From the NCBI RefSeq assembly GCF_900111405.1, contig NZ_FOHJ01000004.1, positions 248,001 to 312,000 of the forward strand: a DNA stretch of 64,000 nucleotides, written 5' to 3'. The translations under genes were made by a program, and so were the position numbers. This document shows positions 35,739 to 45,955 of the stretch, one piece after another. This DNA comes from Salinibacillus kushneri. GTDB taxonomy: Bacteria; Bacillota; Bacilli; Bacillales; Alkalibacillaceae. Under the pieces are notes generated by a model. The model ran no database searches. It was not told the origin of the DNA and saw only the letters and a list, made by a program, of their open reading frames with translations. Every line of letters starts with the position of its first letter. The stretch's first letter is position 1.

Positions 35739-38103
35739 AAGATGTTTGTTCCTCTTCTACGTTACTTGCTAACACTTTTCTTGGCTTACTTCCTTCATAA
35801 GGACCGACAATTCCCCTATCTTCCATTGCATCAATGAGTCGGGCAGCCCGGGTATAGCCAATTCGAAATCTTCTTTGCAGCATTGAAACACTCGCACTTT
35901 GCATTTCTAAAACAAGCTGTACCGCATCATCATAAAGTTCATCATCTACTTCCTGTACGACTTCTGACTCTTCTTCAGGAATCATATCCTCCTGATATTG
36001 AGCCTTTTGCTGTTCAACACAATGATCTACAATACGTTCGACCTCTTCATCTGATAGAAAGGCACCTTGAATACGTGTTGGCTTAGAAGCCCCTACTGGA
36101 ATAAAGAGCATATCCCCACGACCTAATAATTTTTCAGCTCCACCTGAATCAAGAATTGTTCTTGAGTCTGTTTGAGAGGATACACTAAAGGCTATTCTGG
36201 ATGGAATGTTAGCTTTGATGACACCTGTAATGACGTCTACAGAAGGCCTTTGAGTTGCTATAATTAAATGAATTCCGGCAGCTCTTGCCATCTGGGCTAA
36301 ACGTGTAATAGCATCCTCTACCTCACTAGAGGCGACCATCATAAGGTCTGATAACTCATCAACCAATACGACAATATAAGGTAATAAAGGCTGTTCCTCT
36401 TCCTCCGAATTAATGCTGTTCATTCTTTTCACATATTCGTTATACCCCTCTATATTACGTGTACCCGTTTCTGAAAATAAATCATAACGGCGTTCCATTT
36501 CCGCAACAACTTTTTTTAATGCTCTCGATGCTTTTTTAGGGTCTGTAACAACAGGTGTTAGTAAATGAGGAATGCCATTATAAACATTTAGTTCTACCTT
36601 TTTCGGATCAATCATCATCATCTTCACTTCATGGGGCTTCGCACGCATCAGAATACTTGTAATAATTCCATTTACACAGACACTTTTACCGCTTCCTGTA
36701 GCACCGGCAATTAACATATGTGGCATTTTATTTAATTCTGCTGTAATCACTTCACCAGAAATATCTCTGCCTAGTCCAAATAATAGTTTTGAAGGGCTGT
36801 CTTTTGGATAGGCATCCATAACCTCTTTTAAAGAGACCATCGCAATTTCCTGATTTGGAACCTCAATTCCAATGGCAGATTTTCCGGGAATAGGTGCTTC
36901 AATCCGCAAATCCTTAGCAGCTAAAGCTAAGGCTAAATCATCATGCAAATTCACAATTTTACTAACCTTAACCCCAGCGCTTGGATATACCTCATATTTG
37001 GTTACAGACGGACCTACGTGAACTTTGGAAACTCTCGCTTTAACACCAAAGCTTTCAAACGTTCTTTCCAGTTTACGAACCGTAGCCTGAATATGAGATT
37101 TCTCCTGCTGCTGTGAATTTTGAACAGGTTCTGCTAATAAGTCAGGAGACGGTAAAATATATTCGATATTCTCCTTCTCAGCTAACGGTAATGATTCATC
37201 TAATTCGGTTTGATCATCTTGTGATTCAGACGTATCCTTTACACTTTTAGTTTTTTCCGGCTTCGAATTGGTCTTCTCCTCTTGTGCATCGCCAGGATCT
37301 GGCTCATTAAAATCATGCGTATGATAGACTGCGTCAGTAAAATCTTCAATGATTGGCTCAGCTTCATTTTCTACTAAATTGGGACTGGCTTGTCCGGCTT
37401 GTCCCATCTCAATCTCAGGAGTAGTATCCTGTTCATTGGAAGCAGCTTTTTTTTCCAGTTTAGCCGCTTTATGTTCGTACCATTTTTGCTGGATATTCTG
37501 TTTATATTCCAATCCTTTGTTCCTGGTTTTTTCATAGATTTTTTTCAAAACATCTCCTAAAGATATTTGTGTCAGGAACAATATCCCAATGAGGAAACCG
37601 AAAACCGATAAGATTCGGGCCCCACCTGGTGAAAATAAATAAAAACTAAAAGCATAGAAGCTTGCCCCAATCAAACCACCACCTAAATAAGCTGCTTCCA
37701 AATCCCCGCTTAGATAGCCGGTAAAGTGACTCCAGGTAGTCTTAAGTATAGATGGCTCGGCTGCTGAAGCCATAATAGGCTCAAAGGTTTGTACATGGGT
37801 AAATAATAAAAGGGATGAAAAAATAATATAACCACCAACAAGTTTTGTTTGAAAAAATTGAGGCCATTTTCGCTTAACCATAATAGAAATGCCTAATCCA
37901 AATAGAAAAATAGATGGAATCACAAACCAAATGCCGAAAAATAGCCGCAATAAATGTTCAAGTCCTCGTGGTATGAATCCCGCACCAATGGCACTTATAC
38001 CACTTGAAAAAATGGCGAGCGCTATAAATAATAAACCGAGCAATTCAAACTTTAATCCTCGCTTCATCGACTTTTTTCTTTTTCTTCGTTTTTTCTTGGC
38101 CAT
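35737..38103 (-). CDS. spoIIIE: SpoIIIE/FtsK DNA translocase
   Basis: 788 residues (B. subtilis SpoIIIE 787). Pumps the chromosome into the forespore and clears trapped DNA at division. Layout: basic start, four or so membrane helices (about 18-185), a variable acidic linker (about 210-320), the alpha domain, then the FtsK motor with Walker [11 protein letters not shown] (about 465) and [13 protein letters not shown], [13 protein letters not shown], and a gamma winged-helix domain (about 720-780; [21 protein letters not shown]) that reads SRS sites. Confidence 0.96.
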   Translation of the reverse strand: MAKKKRRKRKKSMKRGLKFELLGLLFIALAIFSSGISAIGAGFIPRGLEHLLRLFFGIWFVIPSIFLFGLGISIMVKRKWPQFFQTKLVGGYIIFSSLLLFTHVQTFEPIMASAAEPSILKTTWSHFTGYLSGDLEAAYLGGGLIGASFYAFSFYLFSPGGARILSVFGFLIGILFLTQISLGDVLKKIYEKTRNKGLEYKQNIQQKWYEHKAAKLEKKAASNEQDTTPEIEMGQAGQASPNLVENEAEPIIEDFTDAVYHTHDFNEPDPGDAQEEKTNSKPEKTKSVKDTSESQDDQTELDESLPLAEKENIEYILPSPDLLAEPVQNSQQQEKSHIQATVRKLERTFESFGVKARVSKVHVGPSVTKYEVYPSAGVKVSKIVNLHDDLALALAAKDLRIEAPIPGKSAIGIEVPNQEIAMVSLKEVMDAYPKDSPSKLLFGLGRDISGEVITAELNKMPHMLIAGATGSGKSVCVNGIITSILMRAKPHEVKMMMIDPKKVELNVYNGIPHLLTPVVTDPKKASRALKKVVAEMERRYDLFSETGTRNIEGYNEYVKRMNSINSEEEEQPLLPYIVVLVDELSDLMMVASSEVEDAITRLAQMARAAGIHLIIATQRPSVDVITGVIKANIPSRIAFSVSSQTDSRTILDSGGAEKLLGRGDMLFIPVGASKPTRIQGAFLSDEEVERIVDHCVEQQKAQYQEDMIPEEESEVVQEVDDELYDDAVQLVLEMQSASVSMLQRRFRIGYTRAARLIDAMEDRGIVGPYEGSKPRKVLASNVEEEQTS

Positions 38104-38212
38104 AGATGTTCACCTCATTATTGATACACGATTTATCTATTCAACAAACCATACCGTAGCAAATGACAATACTAAATCGAATAAGTCCGAAGTACCATTT
38201 TATTCATGTATG

Positions 38213-38247
38213 TAAAATATAAGCAGCCAAACATCATGGCTGCTTTT
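38213..38247 (-). terminator. tepA-ylzJ terminator
   Basis: Minus-strand stem AAGCAGCC / GGCTGCTT followed by ATATTTTAC. Confidence 0.7.
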
Positions 38248-38301
38248 TCCATCATAACTATTATATCACAGTAGAGACTAGCTTAAAATCATGAACCGAA
38301 C

Positions 38302-38511
38302 TTATAATCGGATACGAGTGCCTGGTGTGAATTGGTTATTTAAATAATCATTTGGATCTGTTGAAAGGGTTTGCAAAATCTCATACGTCCCGTCTTTTAA
38401 ATCTTGTACCTTCATGACGCGATTTTCAACAGTTACCCATTTATACTGATTATATTCCTCCTCATCTGGCGGGAAGATATCGTGTTCACTTAAAGGAGTG
38501 TAAAGAATCAT
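38302..38511 (-). CDS. ylzJ: YlzJ-like small protein
   Basis: 69 residues, matching the YlzJ family ([29 protein letters not shown] near the end). No known function. Its ATG overlaps the tepA stop codon (ATGA), so it is translationally coupled to tepA. It is followed by a terminator and then spoIIIE. Confidence 0.88.
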   Translation of the reverse strand: MILYTPLSEHDIFPPDEEEYNQYKWVTVENRVMKVQDLKDGTYEILQTLSTDPNDYLNNQFTPGTRIRL

Positions 38512-39263
38512 TGAATCACCTGACTTTCATTATCGTCATCCTTGTTTTTATCTATCATTTCGTTTAACTTTTCCATCGCTTCTTTCACACCACCAATTTC
38601 GTCAATGAGTCCATAATTTACGGCATCAGTGCCTACTACATTTGTGCCAATATCTCTTGTTAAATTCCCTTTTTCAAACATCAATTCCTTAAATTTTTCT
38701 TCCTCAACATTTGAATGTCGGGTTACAAAATTAATCACTCGATCTTGCATTTTATCTAAGTATTCAAAAGTCTGTGGTACACCGATAACGAGTCCATTTA
38801 ATCGAATTGGATGTATCGTCATTGTTGCGGTTTCCGCTATAAAAGAAAAGTTGGTTGAAACGGCGATTGGAACTCCAATTGAATGACCACCACCTAATAC
38901 GATAGAAACAGTTGGTTTGGAAATCGATGCAATCATCTCGGAAATGGCCAATCCAGCTTCTACATCGCCTCCCACTGTGTTTAGGAGTACAATTAATCCT
39001 TCTATTTTAGGATTTTGTTCTACAGCGATAATTTGAGGAATTAAATGTTCATATTTGGTTGTTTTGTTTTTAGGCGGTAATTGTACATGACCTTCTATTT
39101 GTCCAATAATGGGAAGGATATGGATGTTAGAATCAGGCGTTGCCGCTACGTTCGTTTGTCCCAGCTGCTGTAATTTTTGAACGAGACTATTGCTATTTTG
39201 ATCATTACCTTGTTGTTGTCCGTCCTGATTCCCATCTTTTTGCGGATTTTGTTCGTTACTCAC
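38508..39263 (-). CDS. tepA: TepA, ClpP-like serine protease
   Basis: 251 residues. A ClpP-class hydrolase that in Bacillus assists protein export by degrading residual signal peptides and has a role in spore outgrowth. The ClpP fold motif [15 protein letters not shown], the serine in LGGGHSIG, and TMTIHPIR (histidine) are visible. The N-terminal 30 residues are Gln/Asn rich ([16 protein letters not shown]) and likely disordered. Not the housekeeping ClpP. Confidence 0.92.
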   Translation of the reverse strand: MSNEQNPQKDGNQDGQQQGNDQNSNSLVQKLQQLGQTNVAATPDSNIHILPIIGQIEGHVQLPPKNKTTKYEHLIPQIIAVEQNPKIEGLIVLLNTVGGDVEAGLAISEMIASISKPTVSIVLGGGHSIGVPIAVSTNFSFIAETATMTIHPIRLNGLVIGVPQTFEYLDKMQDRVINFVTRHSNVEEEKFKELMFEKGNLTRDIGTNVVGTDAVNYGLIDEIGGVKEAMEKLNEMIDKNKDDDNESQVIQ

Positions 39264-39325
39264 TCTACCTACGCCCCTTTTCTATATTTAGGTCTTATTA
39301 TGACCGGCAGAGCGAATTCCCATGC

Positions 39326-39356
39326 AAAAAGCCGGCATAAAATACTGCCGGCTTTA
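39326..39356 (-). terminator. dapA terminator
   Basis: Minus-strand stem AAAGCCGGCA / TGCCGGCTTT followed by TTGC; starts at the dapA stop codon. Confidence 0.8.
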
Positions 39357-40226
39357 ATAAATTCCTTTTAATAAGCTTTCTAATTGTTTATTTTCTTCAT
39401 CCGTTAACGGTATAATCGGCAATCTTACACTACCCGCATCAATGCCTTTCCACTTTAATGCAGCTTTTACAGGAGCCGGAGAAGGAGCTAAAAAGACTCC
39501 TTTCATTACAGGTAGTAAATGACGATGCAGCTTTGCTGCCTGCCTTACATTTCCTTGATCAAAGTAATTTAACATCTCTTGCATTTCGTTTCCGATAATA
39601 TGAGCGGATACGGAAATCACGCCCTTACCACCAATAGCTTTTGTTGGGAGTGTGAGACTATCCTCTCCTGTATACAACACAAAATCATCATCCGTTTGTT
39701 CGATGATTTCAGCCATTTTATCTAAATCTCCACTTGCATCTTTAATAGCAACAATATTATCGATTTGTGACAATCTTACAACGGTATCCGCATTTAAACG
39801 GACGACCGTTCTGCCAGGTACATCATACAAAACAATGGGCAATGACGTCGAATCGGCTACTTTCTTAAAATGTTCATATAAACCTTGTTGACTTGGTTTA
39901 TTATAATATGGGCTCACAAGCATGATTCCGTCTACACCTAATGGCTCCACTCTTTTGGTTAATTCAACAGAAGCCTGCGTGTTATTACTACCCGTTCCTG
40001 CAATTACAGAAACTCTTGAATCAACCGTTTTCACTACATGATGAAATAACTCTACTTTTTCATCTACTGATAACGTTGGTGATTCGCCTGTTGTTCCAGC
40101 CACAACCAAACCGTCAGATCCGTTAGCGATTAAATACTCGACTAATTCAGTAGTTTTGGAAAAGTCAATCCGACCATTTTCGTCAAAAGGAGTAACCATA
40201 GCCGTTAATATTCTGCCGAAACTCAC
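39354..40226 (-). CDS. dapA: DapA, 4-hydroxy-tetrahydrodipicolinate synthase
   Basis: 290 residues, family length. Condenses pyruvate with aspartate semialdehyde, the first step of the diaminopimelate branch, whose product feeds lysine, cell wall and dipicolinate. GTTGES, the tyrosine region SPYYNKPSQQGLY and the Schiff-base lysine VAIKDASGD are present. The start is GTG at 40226 with GGGAG 8 nt upstream; the longer frame adds 10 unconserved residues. Last gene of asd-dapG-dapA. Confidence 0.96.
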   Translation of the reverse strand: MSFGRILTAMVTPFDENGRIDFSKTTELVEYLIANGSDGLVVAGTTGESPTLSVDEKVELFHHVVKTVDSRVSVIAGTGSNNTQASVELTKRVEPLGVDGIMLVSPYYNKPSQQGLYEHFKKVADSTSLPIVLYDVPGRTVVRLNADTVVRLSQIDNIVAIKDASGDLDKMAEIIEQTDDDFVLYTGEDSLTLPTKAIGGKGVISVSAHIIGNEMQEMLNYFDQGNVRQAAKLHRHLLPVMKGVFLAPSPAPVKAALKWKGIDAGSVRLPIIPLTDEENKQLESLLKGIY

Positions 40227-40252
40227 GAAAAAGACTCCCTTCTCTCCTAATC

Positions 40253-41464
40253 TCACCCTAGTTGAAATGTATCATGTAATGCAGTGACTGCCTTTTTCAA
40301 ATCATCCTCACGAATCAGAACCCAAATGGTTGTATGACTGTCAGCGGATTGTAAAATTTGAATTCCTTTTGAAGTTAAAGAACTAACGATTTTTGAAGTA
40401 ACACCAGGGACCCCGGTCATACCGGCACCAACTGTAGAAACCTTTGCACAGTTCGGTACAGTCGCAGGCTTATATCCTAAATCCTCTAAAAGTTGAACAG
40501 CTTGATCCGCTGATGTACTTGGCACTGTATAGGTTACCCCATCAGGTGAAATATTAATAAAGTCCACTGAAATATTTGCCTCAGCCATTGTTGTAAAAAC
40601 ATCTTTATGAAGTTTATCTATATTGGCCTCTGATTTTACAGTAATTTGAGTAATATTCGATAAGTGAGCAATTCCTGTGATAAGACGATCCGGGATATCC
40701 TGGCCATTAGCCTCGGTTCTTGAAGATGTTACCAGGGTTCCTTCATCTTCGGAATAGGTAGAACGTATGCGAAGAGGTATCTCCGCTTGCATAGCAAGCT
40801 CTACAGCTCTAGGGTGAATCACTTTTGCACCTTGATGGGCAAGATTATTGATTTCATTATACGTAACCACTGATAATGGTCGTGCCTCTTCAACGATACG
40901 CGGATCTGCGGTCATTATCCCTTCAACGTCAGTGAAAATATCAACATAGTCGGATTTTAAGGCTGCTCCTAATGCTGCTGCTGTTGTGTCTGATCCACCT
41001 CTTCCAATGGTTGTGATTTCATCATGCTCATCTTTACCTTGAAAGCCCGCAACAACAACAACATCCTGAGTCTCTAATTCTTTTAGTATTCTTGCCGTTT
41101 TTACCTTTTCAATTTTAGCATTTGTAAAATCACTATTGGTTAAAAAACCAGCTTGTGCTCCAGTTAAAGCTGTTGCTTTTATATTTTGCTCATTTAGTTC
41201 ATTTGAGAACACAATAGAAGATATGGTCTCTCCGCACGAAACCAATAAGTCCTTTTCACGATTTGAAATATAGGAATGTATGTCGTTCACAAGAGAAAGG
41301 AGCGTATCTGTAGCATAAGGATCTCCTTGCCTGCCGATAGCTGATACGACTACTACTACCTTATACCCTTCATCCATTGCTTTTTTTATATGGGAAATAG
41401 CGCTCTTCCTTGTATCTTTTGAACGTACAGAAGTTCCACCGAATTTTTGAACTACTAGTTTCAT
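40253..41464 (-). CDS. dapG: DapG, aspartokinase I (alpha and beta by internal start)
   Basis: 403 residues. Phosphorylates aspartate. Kinase domain begins VVQKFGGTSV, contains GRGGSDTTAAALGAAL, and is followed by two ACT domains. In B. subtilis this diaminopimelate-regulated isozyme serves cell wall and spore dipicolinate. It lies 18 nt after asd and 26 nt before dapA. Whether an internal start for a beta chain is used was not examined. Confidence 0.95.
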   Translation of the reverse strand: MKLVVQKFGGTSVRSKDTRKSAISHIKKAMDEGYKVVVVVSAIGRQGDPYATDTLLSLVNDIHSYISNREKDLLVSCGETISSIVFSNELNEQNIKATALTGAQAGFLTNSDFTNAKIEKVKTARILKELETQDVVVVAGFQGKDEHDEITTIGRGGSDTTAAALGAALKSDYVDIFTDVEGIMTADPRIVEEARPLSVVTYNEINNLAHQGAKVIHPRAVELAMQAEIPLRIRSTYSEDEGTLVTSSRTEANGQDIPDRLITGIAHLSNITQITVKSEANIDKLHKDVFTTMAEANISVDFINISPDGVTYTVPSTSADQAVQLLEDLGYKPATVPNCAKVSTVGAGMTGVPGVTSKIVSSLTSKGIQILQSADSHTTIWVLIREDDLKKAVTALHDTFQLG

Positions 41465-41482
41465 TGATACACCTCTACAACG

Positions 41483-42538
41483 TTATTTTTTCAACCAGTT
41501 ATTTTCTATAATACTTTGAGCAATTTGAACAGAATTCCAGGCTGCACCTTTTAATAGATTGTCAGAAACAACCCAAAGGTGGAAGCCATTTGATTGATCC
41601 ATATCCTGACGTATCCGACCAACAAACACATCTCTTTTTCCTTCTGCGCTTAATGGAGTTGGATAGGTTTGTGTGTTTGGATCATCTTCAAGTACAATTC
41701 CAGGAGCGTTTTGGAAAAGCTCTTTAATCTTTTCAACAGATGCTCCTCCCTGTTCCACTTCAACATACACACTTTCAGCATGTGATGTGAAGAATGGGAG
41801 TCGAACACAGGTTGCGGATACAGGTAATTCATTTAGGTGCATAATCTTTTTCGTTTCGTTTATCATTTTCATTTCTTCAAATGTATACCCATTATCCTGG
41901 AAAACATCAATTTGCGGTAATGCATTAAAGGCAATTGGGTAATGTTTTTCATCACTCTTAACAGGTAAGAGTTCAGCATTTACCTCATCACCGTTTAATA
42001 AAGCCTGAGATTGCTCTTTTAACTCTTCTACAGCTGCATTACCCGCTCCGGAAACTGCCTGATAAGTGGAGACAATCACTCTATTTATCCCAAAAGCTTT
42101 ACGGATGGGTTCCAGTGCAGCTACCATTTGTATCGTTGAACAGTTTGGATTGGCTATAATCCCATTGTGTTCTTTAATATCCTTTTCATTTACTTCAGGT
42201 ACAACCAAAGGGACCTCTGGATCCATACGATAGGCACTTGTATTATCAACAACCACTGCACCACGCTTCACTGCCTCGGGTGCTAATTTTTTTGAAATAC
42301 TGCCACCTGCTGAAAATAACGCAATATCTACACCTTCGAAAGCTTCAGGTATCGCTTCCTTTATTTCAACTTCTTCCCCATTAAATGAAACCTTCTTTCC
42401 AAGAGAGCGTTTGGATGCTAGAAGAGAGATTTTATCAATTGGAAGATTTTGTTCTTCAAGTGTTTGAATCATTTTCTGGCCAACTGCTCCTGTTGCACCA
42501 ACTACTGCTACATGATAGCTTTGTTGATTTTGTGACAT
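41483..42538 (-). CDS. asd: Asd, aspartate-semialdehyde dehydrogenase
   Basis: 351 residues (B. subtilis 346). Reduces aspartyl phosphate to the semialdehyde. NADP loop [12 protein letters not shown], nucleophile Cys in [12 protein letters not shown], and the downstream [12 protein letters not shown] histidine are present. It heads asd-dapG-dapA. About 165 nt separate it from dpaB with no clear terminator, so read-through from dpaAB in sporulation is possible, as in the single B. subtilis operon. Confidence 0.96.
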   Translation of the reverse strand: MSQNQQSYHVAVVGATGAVGQKMIQTLEEQNLPIDKISLLASKRSLGKKVSFNGEEVEIKEAIPEAFEGVDIALFSAGGSISKKLAPEAVKRGAVVVDNTSAYRMDPEVPLVVPEVNEKDIKEHNGIIANPNCSTIQMVAALEPIRKAFGINRVIVSTYQAVSGAGNAAVEELKEQSQALLNGDEVNAELLPVKSDEKHYPIAFNALPQIDVFQDNGYTFEEMKMINETKKIMHLNELPVSATCVRLPFFTSHAESVYVEVEQGGASVEKIKELFQNAPGIVLEDDPNTQTYPTPLSAEGKRDVFVGRIRQDMDQSNGFHLWVVSDNLLKGAAWNSVQIAQSIIENNWLKK

Positions 42539-42704
42539 TCATTTTCTCCTTTCCGTAATCAGTTAATCTTTTACTATTCATAATATTATAGATTAAAATT
42601 TTGCTCTAATCACAAGTTTACAATAATCAATTTTAAATTCAATCATAACCTCATTTATTAATCTCCATTCTAGCATAATGACGCTCTGAAAAGTATGGTT
42701 TTCC

Positions 42705-43304
42705 TTAATTTTCGTTAAACATACGCTGAATTAGAACCGGTTGATATTGTTTGCGTTCTAATGCACTTTCTACCGCTACTTGAAGCTGTTCCAGATCAGC
42801 AACAAGTGAATTCGGTTTTTTAAATGGATGATCCTGACCAAATGGAATAAAATAGAAGAATTGACTTGCCATTAGTCTCATTAAATTTACACCATTTAGT
42901 CCTAATGCATCATTTGTTGATATCCCTAATACGATTGGATTTTGATTTCTCATGGTTGCTTTTGCTGCCATTAAGACAGGTGAATCGGTTAATGCATTAG
43001 CAAGTTTACTCAAAGAATTCCCTGTTAAAGGGGCAATCACCATACAATCCAAAGGGTGCTTCGGCCCAAGGGGTTCTGCTTCAGGAATCGTTGAAATGAC
43101 CTTTTGACCGGTAATCTCTTCTATTTTGCTTACATGATCAACCGCTTTCCCAAATTTTGTATCTACAAACTTCACTGTATTGGAAATTACAGGAACAACC
43201 TCCGCTCCTGCATCTACCAGGTTTTGAATTTGCGGAAAAATTTCATCATAGGTGCAATGAGAGCCGGTAACTCCAAAACCGATACGTTTACCTTTGACAT
43301 CCAT
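42705..43304 (-). CDS. dpaB: DpaB, dipicolinate synthase flavoprotein subunit
   Basis: 199 residues. With DpaA it oxidises the dapA product to dipicolinic acid, the spore-core chelator. A flavoprotein-fold subunit: GFGVTGSHCTYDE at the N-terminus and MVIAPLTGNSLSKLANALTDSPVLMAAKA. AAAGGAG lies before the ATG. It is 17 nt downstream of dpaA. Confidence 0.96.
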   Translation of the reverse strand: MDVKGKRIGFGVTGSHCTYDEIFPQIQNLVDAGAEVVPVISNTVKFVDTKFGKAVDHVSKIEEITGQKVISTIPEAEPLGPKHPLDCMVIAPLTGNSLSKLANALTDSPVLMAAKATMRNQNPIVLGISTNDALGLNGVNLMRLMASQFFYFIPFGQDHPFKKPNSLVADLEQLQVAVESALERKQYQPVLIQRMFNEN

Positions 43305-43321
43305 ACGTCAAAACTCCTTTC

Positions 43322-44200
43322 TTATTGTTCATCTGTTAAAATTTGAGTAATGACACTGGCCAGTATATCTCCAGCTGTTTTTGGGGCCACAATTGAGGGT
43401 AAGCTGGGTGTAAGAATCGCTTTTACCCCTCTACGCTTTGCATAGCGAAAATCTGTTCCCCCCGGCTTAGATGCCACATCCAATATAATCGAAGTCAAGG
43501 GTAGATTTTGAATAACTTTAACATTAACAACTGGAGCTGGAATGGTATTCAAAAGAATATCGCAATCATCTACAGATTCACTGACATTCTTCATTTCAAA
43601 CGATTCAAAGCCCATTTCATAAATACGGGCGAGATCCTTTTGACTTCGAGCTCCTACTTTGACTCTTGCACCTAAGGCTTGAAAGGTTCTGGCAATCGTA
43701 ATTCCTACTCTTCCAAACCCAAGCACTGCAACTGTAGATCCATGTATTGTAAAATCTGTATATTGAATAGCAAGCATTAATAATCCTTCAACAGTTGGAA
43801 TAGAGTTGTAAATAGCAACATCATCACGATTAAATAACGGAATTAATGTAAGATTTTTCTCTTCGCATAAGTTGGTTAAATACGGATTTGTAATCCCGGT
43901 AAATACCCGAGAGGATGGTGACAATTGGTCTAACCATTCTTTTGTTAACCTTGGGGAGTAATCGGAAAAATCAGTGTCTAAATACCCTTCCTGATCAACA
44001 CCGCGTACAGGTAAAAGAACAGCGTCCAGTTCTTCGGGATTGATTTCTTCCATATTGGTTTTATTTACACCTGGAATCTCTTCCTCTAACTCGTCATAGC
44101 CAACTAAATATAAGGTTGCATCTGATTCACAAAGTTTTTTAATCACTTGCAGCTGCCTCGCATCCCCTCCAAGTACTCCTATTCGATAACCTGTTAACAT
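43322..44200 (-). CDS. dpaA: DpaA, dipicolinate synthase subunit A
   Basis: 292 residues (B. subtilis 297). N-terminal domain starts IGVLGGDARQLQVIKKL, and a Rossmann domain carries AVLGFGRVGITIARTFQALGA. A mother-cell enzyme late in sporulation. GAGGTG lies before the ATG. First gene of dpaAB; a candidate sigma-K promoter is about 65 nt upstream. Confidence 0.96.
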   Translation of the reverse strand: MLTGYRIGVLGGDARQLQVIKKLCESDATLYLVGYDELEEEIPGVNKTNMEEINPEELDAVLLPVRGVDQEGYLDTDFSDYSPRLTKEWLDQLSPSSRVFTGITNPYLTNLCEEKNLTLIPLFNRDDVAIYNSIPTVEGLLMLAIQYTDFTIHGSTVAVLGFGRVGITIARTFQALGARVKVGARSQKDLARIYEMGFESFEMKNVSESVDDCDILLNTIPAPVVNVKVIQNLPLTSIILDVASKPGGTDFRYAKRRGVKAILTPSLPSIVAPKTAGDILASVITQILTDEQ

Positions 44201-44262
44201 GACAACACCTCACTATAGAGAACAGTTTATTTTAGTTAATTAGCCCAAATCATTTACGCTTT

Positions 44263-44289
44263 TATCGTATGACGGTTATTCCATAACGT
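44263..44289 (-). promoter_or_regulatory. Candidate sigma-K promoter of dpaAB
   Basis: Minus strand: AC (44288-44289), 16 nt, then CATACGATA (44263-44271), fitting the sigma-K pattern AC-N16/17-CATAnnnTA. The dpaAB genes are sigma-K dependent in B. subtilis. Confidence 0.6.
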
Positions 44290-44344
44290 GAATGGAATCT
44301 TCATGGAAAGGTTTGAAATGGGTTGTCTAATCGGAGCTAAAACG

Positions 44345-44395
44345 AAAAAAACCTTTGTTTTCACGCATATGTTATGCGGAAAACAAAGGTTTTTA
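44345..44395 (-). terminator. ymxH terminator
   Basis: Minus-strand stem AAAACCTTTGTTTTC / GAAAACAAAGGTTTT with an inner GCAT/ATGC, followed by TTTTCG. Confidence 0.85.
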
Positions 44396-44409
44396 ATACC
44401 AGTATCTTT

Positions 44410-44655
44410 TTAATAGGAATCCTGAGAAGGCTTTACGACGACAATATCGTCACCTATTGTCTCAATTTCACTCCAATAAATTTTATCCTGCATTTCGCCC
44501 TTTTTAACACCAAACCATTTATAGTCCGGTATTAATATAGACTCAATCTTACCTGTTTTAGTGTCTACATCCAAATCTGACTGACCAAGAACACCCAGAC
44601 GGGAGCCTTTTGTTACATCAATTAATTCCTTTCCGCTCAAGTCTTTAAATCTCAT
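44410..44655 (-). CDS. ymxH: YmxH (YlmC/YmxH family), PRC-barrel protein
   Basis: 81 residues. A single PRC-barrel domain (FKDLSGKELIDVTKGSRLGVLG, VDTKTGKIESILIPD). The family is linked to sporulation by its distribution among spore formers; no biochemical function is known. It lies about 50 nt downstream of mlpA with its own terminator, matching the B. subtilis order ylxY-mlpA-ymxH-dpaA. Confidence 0.9.
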   Translation of the reverse strand: MRFKDLSGKELIDVTKGSRLGVLGQSDLDVDTKTGKIESILIPDYKWFGVKKGEMQDKIYWSEIETIGDDIVVVKPSQDSY

Positions 44656-44705
44656 ATCATTCCCCCCCTCCCACTTCCATACTATGCGAAGAGAGAGAAA
44701 CTTAT

Positions 44706-45923
44706 TTAATCTTTTGCAGAGATTAGCGCGCTAGAGTATGCCTGGTTAAAGGTTTGCTGAATGATGTTATTTATGGATTCATGATTGACTGCATCAATAT
44801 GCTTAATAATATCATCAAGGGAACGATGACGTTTCAACAGCAGTTCGTTTTTACCATTGCGGCTCATACGACTGTTTGTACTTTCTAATCCAAGCATTAA
44901 ATTCCCTTTTAATTGCTCTTTACTATTGTTCAATTCCTTATCTGTTAAACCATCTGTGATTAACTTTTGAATCGTGTCATGGATGGTTTCCTCCAAAACT
45001 TCCAGCTGGTCATTTCCTGTTCCTCCATAAACCGTTAAAAGGCCATCATCTAAAAAGGAACTATGATAGGAAAATACAGAATAAGCAAGACCTTTCGTTT
45101 CTCGTACCTCCTGGAATAAACGGGAACTCATACTTCCGCCTAAAACATTATTTACGACCACTAGGCTGTAAATATCATCATGTCCAACTGGCAAACCTTG
45201 ATAACCCAGACAAAGGTGAGCTTGTTCTGTATCCTTCTTGCGCTTAAATTGCTGATGTAAAAAGGAGGGCTTCTCAAATTGGTTCTTCCCGCCTTTACGC
45301 TCAAAGGAACCAAACAGCTTTTCCACTTCTTTTATAAAGCCTTCATCCACATTACCTGCAACAGAAATCACAACATTTTCGGGACTATAATTTTCATCCA
45401 TATAAGCATGTAAATCATTAGGAGTAAAGGAGGCTAATGTCTCCTCTGTTCCTAAAATCGGGTAACCCAACGGATGGTTTCCATAACTTGCTTCAGACAA
45501 TAAATCATGGACAATATCATCTGGAGTATCTTCATACATTTTAATTTCTTCGTTTACTACCTTCTTTTCACGGTCCATTTCATCTTTATCCAAGGTAGAA
45601 TGAAAGAACATATCTCCCAGGATATCCAGAGCATAAGTTGCATGCGTATCCATTACTTTAGCAAAATAACAGGTATATTCTTTAGAAGTAAAGGCATTCA
45701 CTTGCCCTCCAATAGAATCAAAGCTTTCCGCAATTTCACGGGCTGATCGATTTTTGGTACCCTTAAACATCATATGTTCTATAAAATGGGAGATACCATT
45801 ATTCATGTTCCCTTCATTACGAGAACCAGCAAGCACCCATATTCCAATTGAAACTGATCTTACTGTTGGGATTTCTTCTAAAACGATACGAAGTCCATTA
45901 TCACATGTATATTTTTTAACCAA
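44706..45923 (-). CDS. mlpA: MlpA, M16 zinc metalloprotease
   Basis: 405 residues (B. subtilis MlpA 409). Processing-peptidase-like protein with an intact inverted zinc motif in ISHFIEHMMFKGT (about residue 48) and downstream EKKVVNEEIKMYED, then the second-domain signature GGSMSSRLFQEVRETKGLAYSV. The start is TTG at 45923, 7 nt after AGGAGG; the nearby ATG is out of frame. The third M16 protein of the window besides YmfF and YmfH. Confidence 0.93.
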   Translation of the reverse strand: MVKKYTCDNGLRIVLEEIPTVRSVSIGIWVLAGSRNEGNMNNGISHFIEHMMFKGTKNRSAREIAESFDSIGGQVNAFTSKEYTCYFAKVMDTHATYALDILGDMFFHSTLDKDEMDREKKVVNEEIKMYEDTPDDIVHDLLSEASYGNHPLGYPILGTEETLASFTPNDLHAYMDENYSPENVVISVAGNVDEGFIKEVEKLFGSFERKGGKNQFEKPSFLHQQFKRKKDTEQAHLCLGYQGLPVGHDDIYSLVVVNNVLGGSMSSRLFQEVRETKGLAYSVFSYHSSFLDDGLLTVYGGTGNDQLEVLEETIHDTIQKLITDGLTDKELNNSKEQLKGNLMLGLESTNSRMSRNGKNELLLKRHRSLDDIIKHIDAVNHESINNIIQQTFNQAYSSALISAKD

Positions 45924-45955
45924 AATTCATCCTCCTATTATTGAGCATATTTCCA

